64,000 bases of DNA from Aldrovandia affinis (GCA_029706075.1 JAINUG010000228.1:62001-126000), one strand, 5' to 3'; positions 11,439 to 21,960 are shown, counted from the stretch's first letter. Numbers and translations: made by a program. The notes: a model not told the origin generated them from the sequence alone.

Positions 11439-12188
11439 TCAGTGGTAGTGGAGTCTGAAGAGGTGGGTTTTGAGTCTCTTGCGGAAGATCGCAAGTGACT
11501 CCGTGGTCCTGACCGATTGTGGAAGGTTGTTCCACCAGCGAGGGATCAGGACAGAGAAGAGGTGAGACCGCGAGGAGCGGCTGCCAGGCGCCCGGAGGGA
11601 AGGGACAGTCAGTTTACCCGAGGAGGTGGAGCGGAGGGGTCTGGGAGGTGTGTAGGGAGTGATGAGTGACTGGAGGCATGGGGGAGCAGTACCTCTGGCC
11701 GCTTGAAAAGCAAGCACCAGTGACTTGAATCTGATGCGTGCTGCGATGGGGAGCCAGTGCAGAGAGGAGAGTAGAGGGGTGACGTGGGTGAACTTCGGCT
11801 GGTTGAACACCAGACGAGCAGCAGCGTTCTGGACTAGTTGCAGTGGCTTGATGTTGCAGGCCGGAAGGCCTGCCAGCAAGGGATTGCAGTAGTCCAGACG
11901 TGAGATCACCAGGGCCTGGACCAGGAGTTGAGTGGCCTCTTGGGTGAGGAACGGTCGGATCCTCCGGATGTTGTGGAGGGAGAAACGGCAGGTCCGAGTG
12001 ATCGCTGCAATATGGCTCGAGAAGCACAGCTGGTTGTCCAGGGTTACCCCAAGACTCCTGGCTGACTGGGACGGAGACACTATGGAGCCTTCCACGGTGA
12101 TTGACGCATCAATCATCGGGGAGCCCTTTGCAGGGAAGAAGAGCAGCTCAGTCTTCCCCAGGTTCAGCTTCAGGTGGTGGGCGGACAT
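11439..12188 (-). pseudogene. L2 ORF2 C-terminal domain
   Basis: This frame continues the reverse transcriptase from the thumb onward: MSAHHLKLNLGKTELLFF, then VQALVISRLDYCNPLLAG, LQLVQNAAARLVF and LSSLHWLPIAARI, ending FRKRLKTHLFRLHYH before the stop. These blocks are the usual C-terminus of L2/CR1-type LINE polyproteins. It overlaps the upstream frame by a few bases in a different register, so a small indel near 12180 separates the halves. Confidence 0.82.
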
Positions 12189-12241
12189 CCAAGCGGAGAT
12201 GTCAGCCAGGCATCAGATGGAGAGAAGGAGAGGAACAGTTG

Positions 12242-13609
12242 TGTGTCATCAGAAATAACAGAGCCAAGTGACTTGGTGTACAGAGAAAATAGGATGGGGC
12301 CTAGCACCGAGCCCTGCGGGACTCCGGTAGAGAGGGTGTGGGGAGAGGAGAGGGATCCTCTCCAGGCCACCTGGTAGGACCAGTCAGCCAGGTAGGACTC
12401 GAACCATGTCAACGCAGATCCAGAGATTCCCATCTTGACGAGAGATGAAAGCAGGATCCGGTGGTCCACGGTGTCGAATTCCGCCAACAGGTTGAGGAGG
12501 AGTAGGGCGGAGCTAAGGGATTGGGACTTAGCCCTATGAAGAGCCTCAGTGACAGCAAGGAGAGCGGTCTCTGTGGAGTGGCCTGCTCTGAACCCAGATT
12601 GGTTGGGATCAAGCAGGTCATTCTGTAAGAGATGAGCAGACAGTTGGTTATAAACAGCCCGCTCGAACGTTTTGGAAAGGAAAGGGAGGAGAGAGACAGG
12701 TCGGTAGTTTGAAATAACAGCAGGATTCAGAGAGGGTTTTTTGAGGAGGGGGACAACATGAGCACATTTAAGGGAAGAGGGGACAGAGCCAGAGGAAAGA
12801 AAGGAGTTAATGACATTGGAGACAAAGGGGAGGATGTCCATAGCAATGGACTGGAAGAGGGGGGAAGGAATGGGATCAAGAGGGCAGGTGGTGGGACGGT
12901 GGGAGAGGACAAGTTGAAGGATGTCTGAGTCAGGGAGGGGCGAGAAGGAGGACAGAGGGGTGAGAGGTTTAGGTAGCGGGATGGGTGAGGGAGAGGTTGG
13001 GGGGAAGGAGTTGCGAATGACATCAACCTTCTCGTGAAAGAAGGATGCAAAGTCATCCGCGGTTAGAGAGGAGGGAGGTGGGGGAGGAGGAGCGGTAAGG
13101 AGAGAGGAAAACGTAGAGTAGAGTTTACGAGGGTTAGAAACTGAAGATTGAATTTTGGAAAGTAAAAATGCAGACTTAGCAGAGGAGAGGTTAGAGGAGA
13201 AGGAAGCCAGGAGTGTGTGGAAATCAGTCAGAGCAACAGGGAATTTGGATTTTCTCCATTTCCTTTCTGCCGCTCGCAGTTTCAGTCTGTTAGCCCGAAT
13301 GGAGTCGGTTAGCCAGGGGCCGGGGGGTCGGAGGCGTGCAGGTTTAGTGGATAGAGGACAGTGTGAGTCAAAGGAGGAGGAGAGAGAGGAAAGTAGGGTG
13401 GACGATGCTTCCTCAGCAGGTAGCTGGGAGAAGGCGTCAGTAGGGGGAAGGGAAGATAGAACAGTAGCTGACAGGGCAGCGGGGGAGAGAGAGCGGAGGT
13501 TGCGACGGACAAGGACAGTGGGAGCAGGTGAGGATGGTTTAGGCACAGAGGGGAGGGGGAGAGAGAAAGACAGAAAGCAATGGTCAGACACATGTAGGGG
13601 AGATACCAT
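12242..13609 (-). pseudogene. L2 ORF2: endonuclease end and reverse transcriptase
   Basis: The frame opens with the last piece of an AP-type endonuclease (SDHCFLSF, containing the conserved SDH). A proline/serine-rich linker follows, then reverse transcriptase (YRPVSLLPFLSKTFER, GFRAGHSTETALL, STGVPQGSVLGPILFSLY). Two catalytic features are damaged. The motif-A aspartate is Asn (LLNLLAEFDTVDH, codon at 12491-12493). The YADD box reads ISDD (about 12243-12256), with a dozen or so residues missing before it. The C-terminal part continues in another frame from 12188. The clade call rests on these motifs and the 3' tail. Confidence 0.82.
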
Positions 13610-13640
13610 GTTGGGTAATGCGCAGTTCCTAGTAAAGATA

Positions 13641-14089
13641 TTCCTGCTAAGAATTCCATAGGATTTGTGTGCTAAAATAGATTTATTTGCTTTTTCAGTT
13701 TCATTTGGAGTCTAGATGTTAAAAAATATATATCATTCCGGAGCCCCCCTGTCTTCTGGGAGCCCATCCCCCATCCGGGACTGAACTCATGTCTGTCTCC
13801 ATTGATTATGAACCAATTTTCTTAATCCTTGGGTCATTTTAGATGTTTTCAAGGGTGCTGAATGTATTTATGACACTTGAAGTAATCGGAAGTCACCAAA
13901 TTTTGGTTACAATCAACATCGGCGTCAAAGTATTGATGTCATTGTGATAACTTTATTATACAGTTCTTCGTCCTAGCGGTTTTTAGACATAAGGAGCTGA
14001 TTAGTGTCCTTACTTTTGTGTCAGAACACTTTTGTCATGAAATAGAGGCATTTTGGAAGTAAATGGAGCTTGAAGTTAAAGACTTCCAG
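13641..14089. other. no feature recognised
   Basis: AT-rich spacer between the L2 element and the decayed ORF at 14.1 kb. No credible coding frame or repeat boundary was recognised. Confidence 0.4.
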
Positions 14090-15525
14090 TTATGGGGTTG
14101 AAACGTCATGACGGGATAGTTGAACTGAGTCAAGATGAAGCTGCTTTGGACCACCTCTCGTCTCACTCAAATAGTGAAGCAGTACCTCAACAGCTTCCCT
14201 CAAGTCTCCAAGTCTTCTTTCTGAAGTGAACACTACCAGCTTTCTGGAGACGTTGCTGTGAGGACAAGAGAAAATGCTCTGAAGCTGCATCACTCCATTG
14301 AGATACATTACAAAGGCAATCCATTTATATTGAAGTCTCCATTTAAAAGCCTGGTTTCATCTGCTCTAATGCCACAAGATGCAAAGCACAATATTCTACA
14401 CTTTGCTGAGAAGGGTCAGGAGCGATTTGAGCAGTTCATTTGCAACAGATTGCTGCCAACATCAACGGGTTCAGTTTGGGACCCAATGAAGAAGCTCAAA
14501 TTGAAGACATTCTCGAATTTCTAGGAGAAAACAAAATTCTGTGTGGGTGAAAAGGTTATCAAACTACGTGAAGAGCGCAAACTGTTCAGCAGATTTCTCA
14601 TCATCCAGGGAAGCCGTCCTGAGCTGCTACCAAAACTAAAGGAGACAATACTCTCATACGAGAGTATGAGGTGTCAGATGGCACACCTTGCCTTTGCACT
14701 GTTGATGACTCTCTCTATATCTCAATGGGCAAAGCCAGTCTGATGCATGCTGGCTCAATCTGTCCCTGCTCTTGAAAGAGCATCTGAGGGTTCTCCACCC
14801 CGTGTTCTCTTGTCGACACAATGGCTGCGCTGCAGGGCATGAAGAAAACACTGACCATGTGCAATCTTTCTGATCTTCAACAGGCATTCATCAAGCACAT
14901 TGTGATGATGATGGTTGGCTAAGATGAGGGCAGAGTAGTGTTTGACCACTACTTGGAACAGTCATTGAAGATGAAAAAAAACAACAACAAAAAAAACAAC
15001 AACCCACTAACCATTTCTTTCCCAGTGTTACAGGTATGATACGCAGACGCCTGCAATGATGTCTATTGCTGTTTTACTGCACCGATCTTGTGCGCTAACT
15101 ATGATTGTTCTTACCTTGTATTATGCACATCTTGTAAGTCACTCTGGATAAGAGCATCTGCTAAATGCTTAAAATATAAAATGTAAAATGAATAAGGCAT
15201 GCCAGAAGAAAGCAGCAATGTCCACTGAATTTGAAATTCACCCAGAAATAAAGCTCACCATGTCTCTCAAAGAGATTCTATTTTCCTAAGACCAAAAGTA
15301 GACTGACAACCATATTCACCCAGGATTTGCTTGAAAACTTTGCCAATGACAGGGCATTCAAGCTGGTTGTTGTGTACAGCAACAAGACAAAAAAAGGCTA
15401 TGACTTTGAAAAATAACATTGACACGAAGAGGTCAATACATTTATTCCTCACCAAGTCCTGTCATCTGTAGCTGAGAAGGCTTAGCGAAATGTGCAAGAC
15501 TTCCCTGTATTCCTCTCTGTAAGTG
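14090..15525 (+). pseudogene. decayed ORF of an uncharacterised multi-copy fish protein
   Basis: Several short plus-strand frames in succession read like one degraded protein: RENALKLHHSIEIHYKGNPF (14258 on), then FAEKGQERFEQFICNRLLP, KKLKLKTFSNF, VIKLREERKLFSRFLIIQG and GSRPELLPKLKETI. After an interruption at 14972-15186 the same protein appears to resume (STEFEIHPEIKLTMSLKE at about 15219, FKLVVVY at 15358, FIPHQVLSSVAE at about 15440). At least six stops or shifts separate the pieces. The wording resembles an uncharacterised protein I associate with many copies in fish genomes, possibly borne by a mobile element. I cannot verify that here and assign no function. Split, frameshifted and intronless, it is certainly not expressed as a whole. 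Confidence 0.45.
14972..15186 (+). mobile_element. L2 LINE 3' tail inserted in decayed ORF
   Basis: An A/AAC-rich stretch (14972-15005) is followed by about 180 bp that matches the reverse complement of 11180-11360 almost base for base (TTACAGGTATGATACGC, TGTCTATTGCTGT, CTCTGGATAAGAGCATCTGC). It is the 3' end of the same L2 family, here in plus orientation. It separates two parts of the decayed ORF, so it inserted into it. Confidence 0.8.
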
Positions 15526-15785
15526 CTATGGCAGTGATTGTGGAAACGAAATGATACCCACGAGGATGAGGATGAGGATGATGAATATATCAGCAAACAG
15601 TTTAATGTGTTGGCGATTCATGTGTTTGGATAAGGACAAGAATGATAAATAATTACGTTCTTGGTTGGATTTTGAATTTTTATTATTACTACATTGCTCA
15701 AAGAAATTAAGGGAACACTTAATCATCACAGTATAACACCAAGTCATTAAAACTTCTGGGATATCGATCTGTCCAGTTAGGAAGC

Positions 15786-16171
15786 TGTGGAGGACGTCGG
15801 TCTCGGCCACGTGGGAGTGGCATGGTTGCCTGTGTGTTTACATGTTGTGGAGGCCTTTGGAGCAGAGAGACTTTCCGGGGGCAGGTTTGGCACTCTCACA
15901 GGGTGTGAGAGTGAACTGTCGCCCGGAAGGTTGTTCCAAAGGTCATAATTGATGTAATTATTATTTAATTGGTGTCAATCAGTTCATTTATATGGAAGTA
16001 AATTGGCTGATTGGGTGTCTGTGTGAGAATGTGAGTTTAGTGTTGAATGATTGTGATTGGGTGATTGCCTCATTGAGTCCCACCTGAGCCAGGCAGAAAC
16101 TAAGCCTATTTAAGAGCAGGTGGGGCGAGTGGAGGATCAGTTAGTCTTTTGTCTTTGTCTTGTCTTGTTGT

Positions 16172-16220
<49 letters not shown>

Positions 16221-16980
16221 TGGTTAGTTTTGTGTTGCGAGTGTGCGCGTGCACGCTTATCGTGTTGTATTGTGGAATGTTTGATGTGAGATGTTTGATG
16301 GTTGATGTTTGGAGTTTTGTGTGCGTTTGTCGAAAGTGATTGAGTAGAGTGCTTCTTGTGTGTGTGGGAAAGAGGGAGAGGGGGGCACACTAAGAGTGTC
16401 CGCCTCTCTCCCTCGGTGTGATCGTGATAGAGAGCGTGAGGGAGACCTGAAAGAGGGTCCGCCTCTCGCCCTCGGTTTTATTTGTGTGATTGAAAGAGAA
16501 CTCGCACTCGAGCAGTGGAGAGTGTTTCTGGGCAACAGCCCGAGAACTCTCACTGTGGGGAGTGGCGAGTGTCTCTGTATGCATGGATTGGAGAACTCGG
16601 ACTGCAAAGTTTGAGTGTCTCAGTATGCATGGGTTGGAAGCACTTGAAAGGTCACTGGATATGTGTGTTGCCTGGGGAGGTTCCAGGGGAACTCCAGAAG
16701 AAGAGGCGCGGTGTCCCGTAAGTTATGATTATTTTAGTTTGTTATTTTAGTTCGTTGTTTTTACCTGAAAGCTTTGGGGCGAGTAGGGTGAAGATTTTGT
16801 GTTTGTGTTTGTGTTTGTATTTGTTATATGTTAACCTGCTACTCCCTGTCTCTTCCCCATGTCTGGGGGGAGAGACAAAAAAAAAAAAAATAATAATAAT
16901 CTGGTCCGTAGACCGACAAACTCCACTCCGTCTCCTGGCTGCTCTGTTCCCATCCAGGGTTTGTCACGTGGCGTGTGTCA
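15786..16980 (+). mobile_element. solo LTR, 1.2 kb, inserted in a Tc1-like element
   Basis: Begins TGTGGAGGACGTCGGTCTCG and ends TCACGTGGCGTGTGTCA. It is flanked by GAAGC (15781-15785) and GAAGT (16981-16985), a 5-bp target duplication with one mismatch. It has no open coding frame beyond low-complexity ones. Inside is a (GCGT)n run at 16174-16222 and an A/T run before the final 110 bp. A shorter relative lies at 24817-25274 with matching start (TGTGGAAGGCGTTGGTCT) and end. The shared termini and target duplications make a solo LTR the best reading. Confidence 0.65.
16174..16222. repeat. (GCGT)n microsatellite
   Basis: About twelve uninterrupted copies of the tetranucleotide GCGT inside the solo LTR. 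It is absent from the shorter relative at 24.8 kb. Confidence 0.95.
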
Positions 16981-17189
16981 GAAGTGTCAACGATTGTGAA
17001 TCAATTTCACCTGCTTTGGTGCAAATGAAACTGACAACAGGTAGACAGGAGTGGCAACAGCAAGACAACCCTCCAAAAGTAAATGGTTTTGCAGGTGGTG
17101 GCCACAGACCATTTCTGTCTCCTTATCCTTCCTGACTGATTTTTCTCTAGTTTTGCATTTTTCTAGTGCCCTTGTCACTACTGGTAGCA

Positions 17190-17546
17190 TGAGGTGGTAC
17201 CTGCAGCCCATTCAGGTTGCACAGGTAGTCCAGCTCCTTCAGGATGGCACATCCATATGTTGCCGTCGCAAGAAGGTTTGCTGTGTCTCCCAGCACAGTC
17301 TCAAGAGCGTGGAGGAGATACCGGGAGACGGGCCATTACACGAGGAGAGCTGGACAGGGCCGTAGAAGGGCAACAACCCAGCGGCAGGACCAGTATCTGC
17401 TCCTTTGTGCGAGGAGGAACAGGAGGAGCACTGCCAGAGCCCTACAAAATGACCTCCAGCAGGCTACTCGTGTATGTTTCGACCTAAGGGCACCGTTGGA
17501 GGTGCGACAGGCAGCAATGCCTAGCAGGTTTAACACCTACCTGTAA
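17190..17546 (+). pseudogene. Tc1-like transposase N-terminal (helix-turn-helix) remnant
   Basis: The frame from 17190 ([20 protein letters not shown]) continues after a shift near 17250 as [34 protein letters not shown] and [20 protein letters not shown]. This is the bipartite helix-turn-helix DNA-binding region of a Tc1/mariner transposase. The DDE catalytic domain is absent: the frame ends at 17546 just where tandem repeats start. Confidence 0.72.
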
Positions 17547-17878
17547 ATATTATAGAGTGGCCAGGTTTAGACTGACTCATAGATGCTCTACCTGCGGACA
17601 CCGCAGTTATAGAGTGGTCAGGTTTCGACTGACTCACAGATATAAAGTGGTTTGGTTTAGACTGACTCACAGATACTCTACCTGCGCACACCGCAGTTAT
17701 AGTGGCCAGGTTTAGACTGACTAACAAATGCTCTACCTGCTCACAGCGCAATAATAGAGTGGCTAGGTTTAGACTGACTCACAGATATTCTACCTGCACA
17801 CGCCACAGTTTTAGAGTGGTTAGGTTCAGACCCTCTCACAGATACTCTACCTGCCCACACCGCAGTTGTAAGAGTGGC
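17547..17878. repeat. 57-bp satellite, about six units
   Basis: Direct tandem units of about 57 bp, each with GAGTGG(C/T)(C/T)AGGTTTAGACTG, a CTCTACCTGC block and CACCGCAGTTAT. One unit is shortened (around 17635-17650). As 57 is 19 codons, one frame stays open over the last three units and gives a periodic peptide (RVARFRLTHRYSTC), but it has no sign of being a gene. Confidence 0.9.
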
Positions 17879-18068
17879 CCTTATTTATCATTTCATTTCA
17901 TAATGGAAAATACAAATATATCTGTTTACTTTAGTGAAAACAAAATTGAAAAGAAGATAGATTTATATATTTAAAGCTGTTTGGTTCTTATGTTTGCATG
18001 CATTATCCCAATAACACAATTATATAATATTTAATCTTTATGAATGTGTTTTGTTTCCCAACTCCCAG

Positions 18069-18155
18069 AGTGCTGTGGGTGACTTCTCTGTAGCTTTAGA
18101 CATGGAGGAGAGACTGCAGCAGAATGGTAATGTGTCTGCTTCATTACCTCCTCAG
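18069..18155 (+). CDS. candidate host exon (29 codons, phase 0)
   Basis: An 87-bp segment open in one frame (SAVGDFSVALDMEERLQQNG and nine more residues). It lies between a good 3' splice acceptor (TTTTGTTTCCCAACTCCCAG, ending 18068) and a consensus donor (CAG/GTAATT, 18153-18161). The length is an exact multiple of three. The surroundings are AT-rich and lack transposon motifs. I do not recognise the protein. What is seen is the splice-site pair and the open frame; that it is expressed is inference. The main alternative is chance, as a 29-codon open frame is short. Confidence 0.35.
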
Positions 18156-18381
18156 GTAATTGCTTTTTTGTGTCATGCCACTGCCTCTGCGTCCTACAAA
18201 TTCATCTTCTTGAGCTTTTGTGAGCTCCGGTGCCGTAAATTCTTTCTGCATTCATTTAAAACACTGGGATACTGTGCAACAAGAGCCACAGGTTCCACAA
18301 TAAAAAATAAAAAATCTTAGGTCTTTTTTTTGGTGGTTGGGCAGATCTACTCCTGTATCAGCAGCTTCTAGGTGGCATATG

Positions 18382-18382
<1 letters not shown>

Positions 18383-18414
<32 letters not shown>
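18383..18414. repeat. (TC)n microsatellite
   Basis: About 16 uninterrupted copies of the dinucleotide TC. Confidence 0.95.
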
Positions 18415-18416
<2 letters not shown>

Positions 18417-18847
18417 GGCAGGCTGGAATCGACTGGTTGTGTGTTTTTATTTTTAAGTCGGCACACAGACGTATTGATACAAACTGCCAGGGTGCTCACC
18501 GGTTTGGCACGGACCCGGAGGGCTTCTAAACAGCCGGTGAGGTTTCTGGGGCATTTGTAAAGTTTATTTCCTGCCAGGCTGTTTGTGTACCTCAGGATCT
18601 GTTAGTGCATTTAAAATTGAAAATGAAAAGGTTGCTTGGCTCATTCCACTCTTAGTCACAGTCAAAGTCCTCTCAAAGTCATCCCCATCACCCAGTGTTA
18701 GTTAATGATGATGATATCCACAACGTTGGTCGGTGGTGGTTGAGAAATTATGGTATAAGTATCGCTTGTTTCGTTGGCATTTTAATGTGAAAAATGAATT
18801 ATTTCAGTTGGGGGATCATACGTGGCTGTACATTGTTGTACCTTTAG

Positions 18848-18969
18848 TCCATTTTCATCTTCCTCAAAAGGAAAAAAGAGGAAGTCCATTACCAAAGAAG
18901 CCACTCCAATGTTGAAAAAAGGAAGAGAGAGGCAGCTGTATGCTCTGTATCCATATAGCGTGAAACAAG
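18848..18969 (+). CDS. candidate host exon with basic nuclear-type segment
   Basis: A frame open from at least 18822 to 19211 reads SPFSSSSKGKKRKSITKEAT, then PMLKKGRERQLYALYPYSVKQ. A possible acceptor (TTGTTGTACCTTTAG, ending 18847) and donor (AACAAG/GTGACA, 18964-18975) would define a 122-bp exon. Serine-rich sequence followed by a Lys/Arg cluster resembles a nuclear localisation signal. The phase does not follow directly from the 18069-18155 candidate, so another exon or a different boundary would be needed. No homologue is recognised. Low confidence. Confidence 0.2.
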
Positions 18970-19211
18970 GTGACACCCACACCAGCAACTTCACAGCGTT
19001 CTTTGAGCATTCATTTGTTCAGCGTAGGCAGGACATCTCCGTGGTGACTCATCAGTATGTGAGGCCATGCTCGGCTTTCCTGGCACCAGGGGTCAAAAGG
19101 CTACCCACCGGCAGAGTCGCACACGACACACTATTTCTGTTCCAACCCCCGTTGCCACAACAACAAACTGATCCAACAGATGGCCCAGCATGGCCACAGA
19201 GCTTTGTATGA

Positions 19212-19975
19212 AAACTGGCAGTCCGGACCCGGTCCAAGAGCCGTTCTGATAAGCCCGGGGAAAGGTTTTATATAATCACTGTTATTTCCTGTTTTTTGGC
19301 TGGGGACTATTCTGTGTAAGGAAAACAACACACAGGAAAAAAGATCCATTAACATCCAGGAATCAATTAGCTGTCGGCCTCTGATATGCACAGAAGAACA
19401 AGGTGCTTCAGTCAGCTGTGCGCTGCATTTAAATTGTGCGACTTAATATCCACTGAATTTAAGAGCAGTCATATCTAATTTTACTTTCTTGGCATGTTTT
19501 ACAGCTTTTGCCAACATAACAGCTGTTTTTATGCATTCATTTTCAAAGAGTGGATAGGATGTCACTAGGCACACCCATTTTTAATAAAATCTCCTCCCAT
19601 ATACCACTCAAGTTATTCAGATGCAGTGCAGTACAAAGAATATAGCATAATATAAGAATGCATTATAATAGAAAGTGCATGATTCATGGTAAAGTACAAA
19701 TTGATACATGATACAATAAATAGAGTTCAAAGATTCCTGATGCATAAATAGATGCCTAGATACAACAAATAAATACAGATGATACAGATATAGTCATATG
19801 TTGAATTAATAGACATAATGATACAGTAAATACAGACCCAAGGACTTATTTTTCCTAATAGCAGAAGTTGTGCTGAACAGCAGTTGGGGAATTGGCTTTA
19901 ATATCTGATGACTAACTGCTGTTATTCAATGGCAAAATGTAATTAACCTGATTTTCTTCACTTAATGTTCAACTG
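19212..19975. other. no feature recognised
   Basis: AT-rich sequence with short near-repeats of GATACA/AATACAGAT between 19690 and 19840. No credible gene or element boundary. Confidence 0.4.
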
Positions 19976-20050
19976 TGCAAATGGATATTATGTTTACATT
20001 TTGTGAGTCACCCTGTGTAAGGGCACCTGGTAGGCAAATAAGAATACTGT
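19976..20050 (+). mobile_element. SINE 3' tail remnant (V-SINE-like)
   Basis: GTGCAAATGGATATTATG, then TTTGTGAGTCACCCTGTGTA and AGGGCACCTGGTAGGCAAATA resemble a diverged copy of the conserved 3' domain of fish V-SINEs and related LINE tails (the block normally read as GTAAGTCGC..CTGGATAAG). The tRNA-derived head is not identifiable. Confidence 0.4.
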
Positions 20051-20569
20051 AGCTGAATATCCATAGTAATGAAGTCCTGCTTTAGATTATGTTCTAGGCA
20101 CAGGCTTAATATGTGTCTCAGGCAGCATGCAGGCACTAGGGCCTTGCAGAGTGTACATTTTAGAATAGGAAATGAAAATATATTGTGTAAGATGATGCAT
20201 CTGCGCAAATAGGTTGATTATAAGAAGCCTGTTTTCTGAAGGGTGCTGGAAATGGGACAAAGATGTGGATGTGGATTAGGGACCCTAAAAAAACCTGGAA
20301 ATGGTATATGGGCAATTTTAGTGAGGTGCTGCTGGTTCAGAGGAGAAGCAAATTGGGGACGCCAGAGACAACAGTATAAACCAGTGGTAATTCTGACACA
20401 ACCCATTTGTGTGGCTTTGTGCGGTTTGATTCCGGTGCCACTAGGTGTCACTGCAGCACTATTCAAGTGCGAACTCAGGGTAAGCAAGAATGGATATAAC
20501 AAGTTAACGCTGTGTTTATAATTAGTTTTCCATTTATTTAGATGAGAATGGAATGCTACAGCCATTAAA

Positions 20570-21599
20570 CCAGTTTAATGATCCGTATAACAGTTGGCAA
20601 AGTGAGCAGAATAAGAGGTGTGGAACCAGATCACCTAAATAGTGCTGTATTGAGTGAGAGGATCTGCAGTCCAACGCCACTTCCCTTTGAAGTTTGACTC
20701 ATTCATCTTTAACGTTCATCCTCTGAAAAAGAACACAAAACCTGTTTGACCCTAAGGATCCACCAGAAGAGATTTTCCCGCTAGATGTCGCTTTGATCAC
20801 TAGACAACAGCCGCTCGTGTGGGCGTTCCCTCACAAGCAGCGTTTGGGAAAAGCAGGTTAAGTTGTGCAAGTCCAGTTATCAAGTTTGTAATAAAGTGAA
20901 CTGAGCCGAGCCCAGCAAAGCAAGACATTGACAGTAAATATTTTGACTTGAACAGCACTTTCATACTCACATTACAAGAACTATAAGAAATATCTAACTT
21001 CACCGTTACCATTCTAAATAGCTACCGGAAATTAACCTGCTTTTCATTTCATTGCACATAATTAATGAAAGTCACCAGGGTTCTCCACTATTTCTGATAT
21101 ATTGCACCAGGCATAGTTAATTTTGTTGCCATCCCTGTATACAAACAGGGATGCATCGTCAAATTTGGGAAACAGATACTGCAACAAATAACCTCCTCCA
21201 TTTTGGTACGGAACAAATTCAACGTAGGAACCAAAAACATGCACTTTAGTTTGCAGTGTGGAGAAATAAGGACAAACTAAGTTGTCCATTCCTCCAATTG
21301 CTTCAGCGCATCACCACTAATTTGCTAAAAGTTTTAAAGTCGGTTCAAGTTTCTTTAGTCACTGAGCATGCTGACTTTGAGCCACCAATGGTCGCTTCGC
21401 CCTACATCGCCTACCGTTGTCAGCTCCCATTGCAAATTCATGACTTCCAGCCGCTGTCTTCGCTTTCGATGCTTCTGGTGGACACGCACCTTGAGGAAGA
21501 CGCGGAGAGGAAAATCATCTGCAAAGGCCGAACAACACATCTCAACAGGGCTGTTTAAAGGAGTGGAACTTACTGGTGCGAGAACAGGAAAAATCAACA
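20570..21599. other. no gene recognised; short antisense frame only
   Basis: A minus-strand frame of 75 codons (21062-21289) has ordinary-looking composition (DASLFVYRDGNKINYAWCNI). It lacks recognisable domains, splice context or a matching neighbour. The overlapping frames at 21256-21616 are on both strands and unsupported. Unassigned sequence; it could hold part of an old transposon. Confidence 0.3.
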
Positions 21600-21960
21600 G
21601 GCCTCAGTTTTATTGAGCAGTGTCAGACAATCTTACCAAGCACTTGCCTGACAACAAGCTGGTCCAGCAACTGAAAGTTGTTGACAAGCAATATTGGCCA
21701 GAGCAGTGCAAGGAGCTGATCCTGTTTTGAGAAAGTCAAGTGTACAACTTTACGAAACTTATTGGAAAACCAACTAGAGAAGCAGTGTCAAAATTCAGGC
21801 TGAAAGTTGCAGGGCACACAGGCACTGTCCAAAATCTTAATTGCCAGCCAAACTCCTTGGCCAGGTGTGAAAGGGGGTTTTCAGCTGTGATTCACAAATA
21901 CACAGGACAAGATGTTACTATCCCTTGTGCCATAATCCAAGGTAAACACTTGTAGAAGAC
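21600..21960 (+). pseudogene. possible hAT-type transposase or domesticated relative, C-terminal remnant
   Basis: Broken frames read LPDNKLVQQLKVVDKQYWPE, CKELILF (stop), VYNFTKLIGKPTREAVSKFR and SLARCERGFSAVIH. The ERGFSA block near the end is characteristic of the dimerisation region of hAT transposases and ZNF862-type derivatives. No zinc finger or upstream catalytic block is seen. The identification depends mainly on one short motif and is tentative. Confidence 0.3.

Larger units (their letters stand above)
11172..13640 (-). mobile_element. 5'-truncated L2-clade LINE
   Basis: Minus-strand non-LTR retrotransposon. Its 3' end lies at the left and carries the typical fish L2 tail (TCTGGATAAGAGCATCTGCT on the minus strand, about 11195-11225), ending in an A/T-rich ATTACATTTACATT repeat. 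Coding sequence runs leftward from 13609. The 5' end is lost within the endonuclease region. The same 3' tail occurs at 14972-15186, so the family is repeated in this window. Confidence 0.85.
15692..17546 (+). mobile_element. Tc1/mariner-type element, right end missing, interrupted by an LTR
   Basis: Starts after a TA (15690-15691) with CATTGCTCAAAGAAATTAAG, a terminal sequence typical of one fish Tc1-like family. It continues to 15785, is interrupted by a solo LTR (15786-16980), and resumes at 16986 with leader sequence and the transposase N-terminus (17190-17546). It stops where the 57-bp satellite begins. No right inverted repeat is visible. Element continuity across the LTR is inferred from the family's usual leader and supported by the near-duplicate GAAGC/GAAGT at the LTR ends. 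Confidence 0.6.

Noticed and set aside
12174..13661. Plus-strand frames opposite the L2 LINE (for example 13155-13661)
   Set aside because: They are antisense to a recognised reverse transcriptase; the Glu/Arg-rich composition is a shadow of Ser/Pro-rich minus codons.
17547..17878. Regular direct repeats that might suggest a CRISPR array
   Set aside because: Units are contiguous without unique spacers, diverge gradually and lie in a vertebrate-type genome; this is satellite DNA.
21062..21289. Minus-strand frame of 75 codons with natural-looking composition
   Set aside because: No recognisable domain, no supporting splice sites or neighbours; kept only as a remark on the region.
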